This document shows positions 9,989-19,378 of a DNA stretch of 46,522 bases, piece after piece (within the stretch, counting starts at the first letter, position 1; the number at the start of each line of letters is the position of its first letter). The stretch spans positions 1 to 46,522 of the forward strand of contig JAOUME010000005.1 of the NCBI GenBank assembly GCA_029881655.1. Reading direction: 5' to 3'. Origin of the DNA: Deltaproteobacteria bacterium. GTDB taxonomy: Bacteria; SAR324; XYD2-FULL-50-16. The notes below the pieces were generated by a model. That model did not search any database and had not been told where the DNA came from. It saw only the letters and a program-made list of their open reading frames with translations. A program made the position numbers and the translations under genes.

Positions 9989-10045
9989 TTACTTACCTCT
10001 CTGACTGTTTTTATGTCCCAAAGATGTCTTGGGCGTGTATTGACG

Positions 10046-10429
10046 TTAACGACGCTTTGTTTGATCGGCCAGCCCCTGTGAAAAAACATAAACCATCAGC
10101 GGTGCCACTAAAATAACGATCTCCTTTAAATCCAGTTCCAGTTCAAAAACCCGGTTGATCACCGGTATTAAAATGCCTATTAAACTCACCCACCATTTCT
10201 TGGACTGCCAAAAAGGCTTATCCAAAAGATCCAGCGCCAACTTTTCGACCAGCTTTTCATTGGCGGATTCACTTAAACCCAAGGCCTTCCCGATCTCAAC
10301 GGCCTTTATGAGTTTGTTCTTTGCTTGATACAAAATACCTCCTTGATAAATATGACTTAATCCGTTCCCTAAAGCTTTGGCCGCCATAGAGCCTAAAGTC
10401 CGGGACAACAATCCTGAAATACCGATCAA
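10046..10429 (-). CDS. Small membrane protein, holin-like candidate
   Basis: 127 aa; two predicted TM segments KKWWVSLIGILIPVINRVF and EIVILVAPLMVYVFSQGLADQTKRR. Confidence 0.45.
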   Translation of the reverse strand: MIGISGLLSRTLGSMAAKALGNGLSHIYQGGILYQAKNKLIKAVEIGKALGLSESANEKLVEKLALDLLDKPFWQSKKWWVSLIGILIPVINRVFELELDLKEIVILVAPLMVYVFSQGLADQTKRR

Positions 10430-10443
10430 CTTATGCTCCTTGG

Positions 10444-11214
10444 TTAAAAAACTCCCGATCCATCTGCCAAACGGTCGATCATTTCCTTGGAATACTCCAG
10501 TCCCTCCAGCTCAGAAAAACTCCCGAGACTTTGGGCATTAAAGCCTGAAAAATCAATCGCTCCGCTTGATCCTGATCCTGATGATCCCTCAAACAAAAAA
10601 GGCTTTTCCCTTAAAAGGTCCAGAGCCCATCTCTCAAAGCTTAATGGCTTGGAAGTCGCAGGGTCAATAATGACTTCCTCTTTCTCGTCTAGGGGTACGG
10701 GTCTTCCGTTAACCAGTTTAAAAACCCCACGTCCCAAATCCAGAACATCACCCAAGACTTCTGGCTTGAGTCTGCCAATCCGGCCCAAAGCTCTCCCGAC
10801 TTCCTGGTCGATCACTCGTCTGGCCAAATCCTTTTCCAAGCTCTCGTTCTGATAGCGGAACTGATCTAGCGATTGCCGCAATATCTGATTTTCCAGCTCA
10901 CTTTCCTGTTTGAGACGTTCAGTCTCTCCTTGAACCATTTTCTGAGCATCTTCCATGGACAGAAGCGTTCCTTGTTTTATCTCCTCGAGCCGCTGTTTCA
11001 TTCTTTGGTGTTCCTCAGGCTCTATCCCCCCATAATGTTCCTCCATATCTTTGATTTTTTTTAATAGCTCGATATTATTTTGCCGAAACTCGCTGATCTT
11101 CTCCCTGGATGGATCATCTTCAACCTGAAGATAAAAGACACCGTCTTCTTCCTTGTAATGACCCTTTAAGTCTTCTGGAAGATTATCGAGCGTTGTTAGT
11201 ATTTTTTTTAGCAT
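10444..11214 (-). CDS. Capsid scaffolding-like protein
   Basis: 256 aa, highly charged coiled coil; EKISEFRQNNIELLKKIKDMEEHYGG. Confidence 0.6.
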   Translation of the reverse strand: MLKKILTTLDNLPEDLKGHYKEEDGVFYLQVEDDPSREKISEFRQNNIELLKKIKDMEEHYGGIEPEEHQRMKQRLEEIKQGTLLSMEDAQKMVQGETERLKQESELENQILRQSLDQFRYQNESLEKDLARRVIDQEVGRALGRIGRLKPEVLGDVLDLGRGVFKLVNGRPVPLDEKEEVIIDPATSKPLSFERWALDLLREKPFLFEGSSGSGSSGAIDFSGFNAQSLGSFSELEGLEYSKEMIDRLADGSGVF

Positions 11215-11252
11215 TGGACCTCCGGTCTGCTGTAATTGTTTAGATATAGACT

Positions 11253-11438
11253 TTATCTTTTTGATTTAAAGTCTGATTTTGGACGGCCTCTTTTTTTGGG
11301 GACCGGGGTTTCACCCGGATCAACGACCTTATCCTTTGGCTCCTCCAAAACCGGCTGGTGCGTCTCAGGATTGAAGTTCTCCTGATTGATCCAGCGGAAA
11401 CCACCTCCATTTTTCACCCGGGTTATTTTTTTTCGCAT
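11253..11438 (-). CDS. Small basic protein with AT-hook-like RGRPK motif
   Basis: 61 aa, C-terminus PVPKKRGRPKSDFKSKR. Confidence 0.6.
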   Translation of the reverse strand: MRKKITRVKNGGGFRWINQENFNPETHQPVLEEPKDKVVDPGETPVPKKRGRPKSDFKSKR

Positions 11439-11574
11439 GGATTTTTCCTTTCAAAATACGGATGAGGACTCAACCTCACTCAAATCCCTCCGCCAATGAT
11501 TATGATATCGTTTTAACCCGGAGTCATGAAATTCAAGACCCCGGGAATATCCGTCAACTCCGGTTACGAACGCA

Positions 11575-12753
11575 CTAACCGGCTATACGAACGGCCAATT
11601 CCGGCCTGACCAGTTTGACACCCCATAAAGCATCCAACTCCCACATGGTCTGCTTGTACTGGTCGATGATCTCAAGTCGCATCACCAGCCCGGAATAGGG
11701 ATCTGAAATAGTAAAGGAATTAGGCCTTTGAACCAACTCGCTGACCCCTTCTCCCGGAGCGCGCATCGCCAAAGCGAAGGCATCCCTATGAAAGGCAAGG
11801 TTAACCACATGGCTCTGCTTGCATTGGATTTCCTCTGAACCGCTCAAAGCCACTTTCAATCCCGGCTCAATCGCAATGCTCACGTCCAATCCCGCGCTCT
11901 GTGAAACATCAGCCGTCACGACATAAGTCTGGCTGTCCCCGGCAATCGTGAGAATGTCACCTTGAAACAGGTTCAAGCCGTTTGTAGCGCCGACGGTGAC
12001 GCTGAGACTTTTGACTGCCAGCGCGTGGGGTGTAGCGGATTTAATGACGGTGGCGGTAGTGCCATCGCCTCCAACGGTGCCGGCGCTGTGAGTGGGAACG
12101 TCGTCATCGGCGAACCAGTCGATACCGAACTTGCGGCCAATCTCCCCTGTGATCTTGGTATCAGAGCTGCCGGTTTTCTCGGCGTCTGAAAAAGGCGCCA
12201 ATCCAAGCGCCTGCGCTTCAGCGTCAAAATCCAAAACCGCCCTTCTCTTTTCTCTGGGTGATTTCTGAAGATTCAAAAGCTTTCTGGCGTCTGTGGCGGA
12301 CTTTACCTCAATGCCGGTGCCAAATGGTGTAGTCCCGGCCGTCCCTACATAACCGTAAATGCCCTTGTACTCAGAAAAGACCGACTGGTTGATCTTGCTG
12401 GCCAATGCTTGAAATGCCTCTTCCATCTGCAGGGGTAAAAAATCCTTGTTGGCCGAAATCCGGCCCATCTCGCTATCGGTAAGACCAAAGTTGGCCTTCT
12501 TCCAATTGTTAAGGGTTACTTGCACCTTGGAAATATTGCTGTTTTCCGGATCTGAGGAAACCGCCGCGGGAACCACATCGGTGGCGGTTCTGGCCGAGGC
12601 GATCGGAATATCGATTGTGTCGCCTTTTTGTCTGGCTTCCCTGGAATAATCCAGATTGATCATTCGGGTCATCAAAACCCGGTTTCTCAAGACTCTCAAC
12701 CCCCTGGCCAAAATAGTCGGCACCAGGGCCGATACATTATTGCTTAATGCCAT
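11575..12753 (-). CDS. Major capsid protein, P22 coat-like
   Basis: 392 aa; MALSNNVSALVPTILARGLRVLRNRVLMTRMINLDYSREARQKGDTIDIPI... typical of the P22 gp5-like family; RBS-like AAGGAGA upstream. Confidence 0.85.
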   Translation of the reverse strand: MALSNNVSALVPTILARGLRVLRNRVLMTRMINLDYSREARQKGDTIDIPIASARTATDVVPAAVSSDPENSNISKVQVTLNNWKKANFGLTDSEMGRISANKDFLPLQMEEAFQALASKINQSVFSEYKGIYGYVGTAGTTPFGTGIEVKSATDARKLLNLQKSPREKRRAVLDFDAEAQALGLAPFSDAEKTGSSDTKITGEIGRKFGIDWFADDDVPTHSAGTVGGDGTTATVIKSATPHALAVKSLSVTVGATNGLNLFQGDILTIAGDSQTYVVTADVSQSAGLDVSIAIEPGLKVALSGSEEIQCKQSHVVNLAFHRDAFALAMRAPGEGVSELVQRPNSFTISDPYSGLVMRLEIIDQYKQTMWELDALWGVKLVRPELAVRIAG

Positions 12754-13048
12754 TTGTTCTCCTTATTGGTTATGATTTGATCGCGTAAGTTAAACGCGGC
12801 TTAACCTTACGGCCCTGCCAGGACCGGCTTTAAGATGGCTCCGCCCCTCAAAGGCTTTCTTTTAATGACGGCCTAAACCTTTTTAAAAGATTGATCTCCA
12901 AAATGATAAACCTTCTTTAAGAGGGACTGAAAAGGCCTTTATTACGCTCGCTTTATGATAGCGGGCTCAGTTTTGAAGCTTTTATCCCCTTTGGCTTTTT
13001 TTATTTTGGATATCCCTTTTTTATAGGGCTCAGGCCGTCTTACAGACC

Positions 13049-14428
13049 TTATTTTTGATGTTTTTTATCCTTTTCAGAGGTGATTTCCGTTTTATGTTCC
13101 AACTCGATCAGCTCTTTTTCCTGCTGCTTGGTCCGGTCTTCGGGCAGAATCTCACCTTTTTTAAAGTTAAAGATCAGACTGTCCCAGCTCATTGCTCCCT
13201 TTATCCACGCATCCATCAAGGCTGTGATCTCTTTTGCCTCCAGGGGGCCGCTTAGAAAATCGTTGTTCAGACTTAAACAGACCTTCCCTGTCTCCCCGCT
13301 CATCATCGCCCACCAATCAAGAGCCGAATTCACGGTTTTTGAGATGCTCCTGGCGAGTGACGCTAAAATCGAGTTCTCACCGATTCTCCTGAGGCGATGA
13401 GTCTGGGCGGCCTCCACGGCTTTTTTGGGTTCCTCCAAAAGTCTGGCTCCTAAAACGGCCATCAGATCTTGTTTTTCTTTCATGGCGTTTTCGAGCGCCG
13501 AGAGGCCCTGACCCGTAAATTCAAGATACCCTGCCTTGGCGTCCGGGTTCTCAGCCACCCATGCGGTCTGCGATCCGATCTTAAGCTCGGTCTCAGCGTC
13601 AAATCCAGCTACCCAGACGGTCGGAAGGGCTGTAAAATGCCGGCCATGCTCTAGATCAGCGCTGGTGCGGTAGTGACTGAGGTTCACCGATGCCAGGTCT
13701 GCCAGGGGCGGCTTAAACACCCGGGTGGTCTGATCACAGGGGTTGCAGAAAACAAAGGGTATAAAATCCAGGGGATTGCCTCTAATCCTAGGAATAAATT
13801 CCTCCACTGAACTGTATCGTTCTGATTCTTCATGGTAACGAAAAAGACTGACCCGGTAGCGGTTTTCCTCATCCATCCTCAAGACACGGTACTGAACCTT
13901 CTTCTTGGATGAGAAATAATCCTCACCGGCCTCCAAATAGTTCTCTCTTAAGACAACCAATTTGAGCCGCTCAAGACCGCCTTTTCTTTCGGCGCGCCAG
14001 TTGATAACGTTCTCCGCCGCATAGCCGCTTAGATAGGCTTTCTTTCCGTTTTGTGACTCCATATCCACCAAAATACCGTAGCGTCCGGTGGTGAGAACCT
14101 CGCTGACCACCCCCCTTAAAAAGGCCTCCAACCCCAACCCTTCGGAGCTGATGCTATCCAACTCCCGCAGAGCCTCAGGAGAGGCCATTATCTCTGGTTT
14201 CTTGCGGAAAATCGCTCCGGAGAGACCCTCCAAAGTTCTGGCGGTCGCGGCGTAAAAGAGCGCCCGGTCCCGGTAGGACAGGTACTCCATGTAACCCTGT
14301 CCCTCCAGAATCGGCAGAAACAGGGTCTCTTCCGCCTTAACAGCCTCCTCTCCCATGATGACCGCCCGGCATTTTCTCCAAAGCGGATAGGCTTTCTTAT
14401 AGTCTTCATGTTGGCTTTCGACTGGCAT
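13049..14428 (-). CDS. Phage portal protein
   Basis: 459 aa downstream of TerL with TAATG overlap; DUF4055-like portal sequence (YKKAYPLWRKCRAVIMGEEAVK...YLSYRDRALFYAATARTLEGLSGAIFRKKP). Confidence 0.85.
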   Translation of the reverse strand: MPVESQHEDYKKAYPLWRKCRAVIMGEEAVKAEETLFLPILEGQGYMEYLSYRDRALFYAATARTLEGLSGAIFRKKPEIMASPEALRELDSISSEGLGLEAFLRGVVSEVLTTGRYGILVDMESQNGKKAYLSGYAAENVINWRAERKGGLERLKLVVLRENYLEAGEDYFSSKKKVQYRVLRMDEENRYRVSLFRYHEESERYSSVEEFIPRIRGNPLDFIPFVFCNPCDQTTRVFKPPLADLASVNLSHYRTSADLEHGRHFTALPTVWVAGFDAETELKIGSQTAWVAENPDAKAGYLEFTGQGLSALENAMKEKQDLMAVLGARLLEEPKKAVEAAQTHRLRRIGENSILASLARSISKTVNSALDWWAMMSGETGKVCLSLNNDFLSGPLEAKEITALMDAWIKGAMSWDSLIFNFKKGEILPEDRTKQQEKELIELEHKTEITSEKDKKHQK

Positions 14429-15819
14429 TAAAATCCCTTTATTTTACGTTTGACAAGTTTTGGTTTATAGCTCAAAAGACGATAGCGTGTCTCGTCATAG
14501 ACATGATCTTCCATCCCCGTGTCGATATCGTCAGGCTCCTTTTCACAGCGTCTGAGAAGCGGGATGGTACGGATAAAATGGACACAGTTCGAAAAAACAT
14601 AGAGTCCTGGCAGTCCGTTTTTAGGCTCCAGAGAAGCCTTGAGATAGGCCCTGAGTTTTTCAAGGCCGGTTTTCCTGGAGCCGGGCGATTTATCCGACCG
14701 CTCCCAGCGTACCCCGACTCTGGTCATTTCCTCTGCGATGGAGTGGCCGTCTTCCAGATTGAATATCTGGTTATCAGCAGGTCCTGGACTCACCTTCAGC
14801 CCCAATTCCCTCTCGATTTTCAAGATCATCCAGGCCACTTCCCGAGCGAGCATTTTGGAACCCTGATTGGGAATACCGTTCCAGCCATAGTACTCTGAAA
14901 TCCGAAACAGAGTTCCTCTGGGATAGGTCCGCGACTGACTATCGCTAAGCATGACGGGCGTGCCATCAGACTCTGCCCACCAGCCTACCGAGAAGGGTCT
15001 GGCCGAACCCCAATCGAAGGAACGGTTGACCCTCCAACTAGCGGGAATCTTAAAGGGTGTGACCACATGCTTTTTCCTGTCCCAGAGATCGTCCAGCGCG
15101 CCGCCCGCCACAATGTCCCAATTCCCATACAGCCAGGCTCTTTTCTGATTTTGGTCGCTAAGGGAGTTGAGCTGCTTTAGATAATCGGGTTGAGCCTTTA
15201 GGAGCGTCTTGTTTTCTAAGATGCTGCCATGAATTCGCACGCGCCCCAGACGGTCCTTGTCGTAAATGATCACGCCCGGCGGAGTGGGGTCAACGAAACG
15301 CCTCTTAACCCAGTTGTGTCCGGGACCCCAAGGATTTGCCGTCGCGCGGTATTTCCTGGGAACTTTCGGGTCCGATGAGCGACAGCAAGCAAGCATGGAC
15401 TCGTAACATCCGGGATCAGGCCAGTTGGTCAACTCCTCCCAGCCGATCCAGGGATATTCGTGACCGTGATACTTCCAGTAGTCGTCAATGCCTGATATCT
15501 GTCTGAAAAGAAGCTCCTCTCCCGTAGGCCAGTGCCATTTCAACTCGTTTCGCAAGAAACGGATGCCTGAGAAAGCCGGAAAAAACCATTTCTTGGACTT
15601 GGCGATCACCTCGTCCAGCTGCCTCAAACTCACTCGAAACAAGACTCCCCGCCAGCTTGGCCCCAAACCCTGTCCCGCATGCTGAGCGAAATCCATCAAA
15701 AGCGCGTCGGTCTTTCCGGGGCCCCTTGAGCCTTCATAGAGACACTCAAAGACCGGACAAGACAGGAAACGCCTCTGGCTACCCTCTTGGGCTACCCAGA
15801 TTTTCCGCGGCATTTTCAA
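14428..15819 (-). CDS. Terminase large subunit
   Basis: 463 aa; Walker A-like YEGSRGPGKTDALL, Walker B/coupling YPWIGWEEL, nuclease acidic motifs FDWGSARPFS and PADNQIF. Confidence 0.92.
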   Translation of the reverse strand: MKMPRKIWVAQEGSQRRFLSCPVFECLYEGSRGPGKTDALLMDFAQHAGQGLGPSWRGVLFRVSLRQLDEVIAKSKKWFFPAFSGIRFLRNELKWHWPTGEELLFRQISGIDDYWKYHGHEYPWIGWEELTNWPDPGCYESMLACCRSSDPKVPRKYRATANPWGPGHNWVKRRFVDPTPPGVIIYDKDRLGRVRIHGSILENKTLLKAQPDYLKQLNSLSDQNQKRAWLYGNWDIVAGGALDDLWDRKKHVVTPFKIPASWRVNRSFDWGSARPFSVGWWAESDGTPVMLSDSQSRTYPRGTLFRISEYYGWNGIPNQGSKMLAREVAWMILKIERELGLKVSPGPADNQIFNLEDGHSIAEEMTRVGVRWERSDKSPGSRKTGLEKLRAYLKASLEPKNGLPGLYVFSNCVHFIRTIPLLRRCEKEPDDIDTGMEDHVYDETRYRLLSYKPKLVKRKIKGF

Positions 15820-16375
15820 TCTCGATTAGGCCTTCCTGATTTATTAGCGTCTCTTTCTGCCAACTTTCGGAATCAGTCTGAGTCCCCGGTACCACCAGCA
15901 CTCCATGGTGAGTCTGTCCGAAATAACCCTGAGGCCTTTTTTCGCGGTCCAGCCCCAGAGCTTTCCTCTCTCCGTTATGGATCTTCTCCAGAGTATCGGC
16001 CGCCGTCTTTAGGCATTTAATCAGATTTTGACCCTGAAATATTTCCCGGTCCGTCAGTACCTTCTCGTCTTTTAAGTCCCGCCTCAATTTATAGGCGTAA
16101 CGCATCAGGAGTTCCCTGATCAGGCAGCTTCCCTCCAGATAGAGCCTGCTTAAGTCGCCCGCGTTCTTCAGGGTGGTTTTTTGAAGCTCCCTTAACGCCT
16201 TTTCCTCGGTTTTCCTGACCATCATCTGATGGTGTCTCTGGTAAATCCAGCCGTGCTTTTTTGCCAGACAGTAGATGGTTTTCCGGCAACAGCCGTGCTT
16301 TTTGGCGATTTCCTTTTGAGTTACCAGCCCCGCTTCATACTCAGCCTTGATTTTCGCGAGTCTTCGTTGATCCAT
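15779..16375 (-). CDS. Terminase small subunit
   Basis: 198 aa, N-terminal HTH (LAKIKAEYEAGLVTQKEIAKKHGCCRKTIYCLAKKHGW); overlaps TerL. Confidence 0.85.
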   Translation of the reverse strand: MDQRRLAKIKAEYEAGLVTQKEIAKKHGCCRKTIYCLAKKHGWIYQRHHQMMVRKTEEKALRELQKTTLKNAGDLSRLYLEGSCLIRELLMRYAYKLRRDLKDEKVLTDREIFQGQNLIKCLKTAADTLEKIHNGERKALGLDREKRPQGYFGQTHHGVLVVPGTQTDSESWQKETLINQEGLIEIENAAENLGSPRG

Positions 16376-16521
16376 ACCCCCTCTTAAATGATTGACTTAC
16401 TCTTTTGACTGGACGAAAAAATACCGCCGGAATTTTTATAAATAGCGCAAAAACTACAAGCGGGTTTAAACGAGGTTAAACCTGTTCTTAAAATTACTCT
16501 TTTTAAGATTGATGATTAAAT

Positions 16522-16770
16522 GGGAGATGGTTTTGGCCAGACGGCCATAAAAAACGGGAGATGATAAGCGGTAGATCGAACAAAAACCAAGCGGAGTCGC
16601 GCTATTGCGCCAGACTCAATGAAAAAGATAAGTCAGTCCCTCTTAAGGCATCGCCTTAAGATCAAGACAAAGCCCGGCCGCGGAAGATAGTCTGACTGAA
16701 CAAAATTCGTTAAATAAACAAAATTTTGTTTTTAATCGGTACTGCTTTGGGAGATTTTTCGGGAGATGAT
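16522..16770. repeat. Dispersed short repeats GGGAGAT(GAT) in ORF-free region upstream of terS
   Basis: GGGAGATG 16522-16529; CGGGAGATGAT 16555-16565; GGGAGATTTTT from 16749; CGGGAGATGAT 16760-16770. Confidence 0.6.
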
Positions 16771-17106
16771 CGACTGGGAGTAGCCGTTCCCGCGTAAAGA
16801 ATTATGATGAGTTGTTAATTATTATTATACGCCGGCTTATCTGGTTTGTCAAGCGAATTTAAGCAAATTTAATCATCTCGCTTTATATTGCCACTGAGGC
16901 TGATTTTATAAGCCCAAAAACGCTAATAACAGTCTAAAAACCAAAAAAACCGCGCTTTTTTTAAAAAACTCTCCGGCAAACCCTTTACCAATGAGCGTTT
17001 GTATTTTCATCTTGCTTTTAACTGCCTGATTTCGTATCTTTGTCTTTCTAAAATGGCAAAGAATGTTTTTAATAAAAGCCAATAAAAACTTTATAAAGGA
17101 ACCGAC

Positions 17107-18216
17107 ATGAAAATTAAAGTCCTTATCGTTATCCTTTTTTGCGCTATGATCTTGGCTCTTGGGGCCTGCGATAAAAATGAAGGAGCACAACAGGAAGAAC
17201 CGCTTAACAGCGCCGCGCTGATCACCCTGAGCGATTTTGCGGTAACCCCGACCCCTGTAGACAAATACTCTCTAAGCACAAGGGTTAACTTGAACAGCCA
17301 GTTTTATAACGACCTACCTTTAATCGACATATCAACTGATGCCACCACAGACGCATTGTTAGATTGCCCGGCTATTCAGGCAATCTTAAACACTCCTTTT
17401 GAATCAGACGGCAACGGGGCCTACAGGCTTTCAATACCAGATGCCTCATTGGCCGATTGCATAGATTTATCGAGCTATGAGCAATTTGACATGACAATCG
17501 ACATACAAGCGAATGTCAGCTATTTATTTGAGGATATCCGGCTCCAGGACAAAAACGGCAACCCTGTTTCTCTGGAAGGAAAGACCGTGCCGGAAACCTT
17601 GAGTGACAGGGTGATGTCTTATAAATTCCGCTCCAATTTTTCTTCATCGACAAGCATAAGCGCTAACATAATGGGTATCGATTATACCAGCGATAGTGTC
17701 TCCACCGGCAAATGGATGACTTCCGACGCGGAAACATCCTGCGTTTTGGATGATCAGTACCGCTTTGAGAGCTGTCAGGAGCAATTTACGAGCTATCTTG
17801 ACATGGAGGAAACCATCGATGGGGTTAAACAACCCAGAGAAACCTACAGCGATCTCGAAATCCTAAGCTATAACACCGGACTTGAGACTTCTTTAGATGG
17901 GATTTATTTCACCAACGGCCAAATCGATTTCGAAATTCAAAACTGGAGCGGAACCATGACTTATGATGGAACCCCCGATACAGCGCCGACCTATAGCGCT
18001 ACAGACGGCACGACCACGGTTTGCGGAACCTACGGACTTTTCAACCAGGGCAGTTGCGCGACTCCCAAACGACTCAACCTGGCTCCAATTCCGTCAAGCG
18101 TCACCGTAAAACAGAGCTTTAAATCCCTGTTTATCAACGCGTTATTAAATGGGCCTTTGAATCCGAAGCATCTCAATAAACTGCATGAACGGCTAAAACA
18201 GAGCGCAGGTTTATAA
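17107..18216 (+). CDS. Predicted lipoprotein, function unknown
   Basis: 369 aa; signal peptide with lipobox MKIKVLIVILFCAMILALGAC; RBS AAAGGA upstream. Confidence 0.8.
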   Translation: MKIKVLIVILFCAMILALGACDKNEGAQQEEPLNSAALITLSDFAVTPTPVDKYSLSTRVNLNSQFYNDLPLIDISTDATTDALLDCPAIQAILNTPFESDGNGAYRLSIPDASLADCIDLSSYEQFDMTIDIQANVSYLFEDIRLQDKNGNPVSLEGKTVPETLSDRVMSYKFRSNFSSSTSISANIMGIDYTSDSVSTGKWMTSDAETSCVLDDQYRFESCQEQFTSYLDMEETIDGVKQPRETYSDLEILSYNTGLETSLDGIYFTNGQIDFEIQNWSGTMTYDGTPDTAPTYSATDGTTTVCGTYGLFNQGSCATPKRLNLAPIPSSVTVKQSFKSLFINALLNGPLNPKHLNKLHERLKQSAGL

Positions 18217-18275
18217 AGGAGAAAAAGGCTTTATCAAAACCATAAAGGGGGGTAAAATTTTCCCTTAAAAATCCA

Positions 18276-18347
18276 GTCCGTTTGACCTTACGGACTTATT
18301 GCCCTAAGATGGCTCCGAAAGAGGCTTTCGTCCGAAAACGAAGCCTC
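18276..18347. repeat. Intergenic double hairpin element
   Basis: GTCCG-N10-CGGAC (18276-18295) and GAGGCTTTCGT..ACGAAGCCTC (18321-18347). Confidence 0.6.
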
Positions 18348-18494
18348 GCCACCTTCCTTAAAACTAGAATTGAGCGTTTCTATCTGATTTTATTATCCTA
18401 ACGGACTTAACAGAAGCTATCCTGTCATCATATCATTATATTTCAATATGTTATATGCTCACCCCCGCCTCATCAGGGGCAGTTTAAGGGGCTC

Positions 18495-19370
18495 ATGATC
18501 TCCGGAACGATCCTTGATGAGACGAGCCTGACGGTTCGGGGTCTGAAGCTTTCAGCCCTGATCAGCCAAGGCCCCGCGTCCAATCCGCTTATCTGCCTTC
18601 ACGGCTGGCTTGATAATGCCGCCAGCTTCGAAGGGTTGGCCCAGTTCCTAAGCCCCTTCCGGCTGATCATGCTGGACCTGCCCGGTCACGGTCTGAGCCA
18701 GCACCGTCCCGGCGGGTCTTATCATTTCGCTGATTATCTCATCGATGTCGTGGCGGTGGCCGATCTTTTGGGACTTGAACGCTTCAGCCTGCTGGGCCAT
18801 TCTCTGGGAGCCAACATCGCGCTTCTGACCGCCGGACTCATCCCCGAAAGGATCAACCAGCTCTTTCTCATCGAAGGCATCGGCCCCAGCGCGTCGAGTC
18901 CGGCTGAAAATCTGATCCGCTTAAGAACCCATATCAAGCAGGGACAGAGTCCGTTGTACCAGACCTCCAGCCTGTACGAGAGCTTCGATGCCGCTCTGAA
19001 GGCCAGACTCGCATACGGCAGACTAAGCGAAGAATCCGCCACAAGATTATTAAAACGGGGGCTTGAAAAGACAAAGGAAGGATTCCGGGTCCGAAGTGAC
19101 CCGAATTTAAAAAAAAACTCACCGCTTTATCTAAACTGGGTTCAAATCAGGACTTTTCTAAAGGCGGTTAAGGCTGAGAGTCTGTTTATAAGCGGCAGGG
19201 ACGCTAAAATCCTCAAGCCCGCCGAAACGATCCGAAATGCGAAACAACTAAACCGTTTAAACCAGCTGGTTCTGCCTGGATTTCATCATCTTCATCTGGA
19301 TGATCCCGAACCTACGGCCAAAGCTATCTTGGACTTTCATCAAACCAACGATTATTATACATCGTTTTGA
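18495..19370 (+). CDS. Alpha/beta hydrolase
   Basis: 291 aa; oxyanion LHGWLDNAASF, nucleophile elbow GHSLG, DLPGHGLS, C-terminal His in PGFHHLHLDDP. Confidence 0.88.
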   Translation: MISGTILDETSLTVRGLKLSALISQGPASNPLICLHGWLDNAASFEGLAQFLSPFRLIMLDLPGHGLSQHRPGGSYHFADYLIDVVAVADLLGLERFSLLGHSLGANIALLTAGLIPERINQLFLIEGIGPSASSPAENLIRLRTHIKQGQSPLYQTSSLYESFDAALKARLAYGRLSEESATRLLKRGLEKTKEGFRVRSDPNLKKNSPLYLNWVQIRTFLKAVKAESLFISGRDAKILKPAETIRNAKQLNRLNQLVLPGFHHLHLDDPEPTAKAILDFHQTNDYYTSF

Positions 19371-19378
19371 CTAATAAA

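Larger units (their letters stand above)
1..16375 (-). mobile_element. Prophage structural module (packaging, head and long-tail genes), right part; continues beyond window start
   Basis: Contiguous minus-strand genes in typical tailed-phage order: TerS, TerL, portal, coat, connectors, major tail, chaperones, tape measure, tailspike; ATGA/TAATG overlaps between neighbours. Confidence 0.93.

Noticed and set aside
12914-16645. Shared 13-mer CAGTCCCTCTTAA (minus at ~12914, plus at ~16634)
   Set aside because: A single 13-nt match in inverted orientation is expected by chance in a window of this size, and flanks do not align.
18270-18350. Possible c-di-GMP (GEMM-I) riboswitch: minus strand has GGACGAAAGCC resembling GGACGCAAAGCC
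   Set aside because: The GGCAAACC/tetraloop-receptor half is missing and the AAGCCTC block pairs in a simple hairpin; also no suitably placed downstream minus-strand gene.
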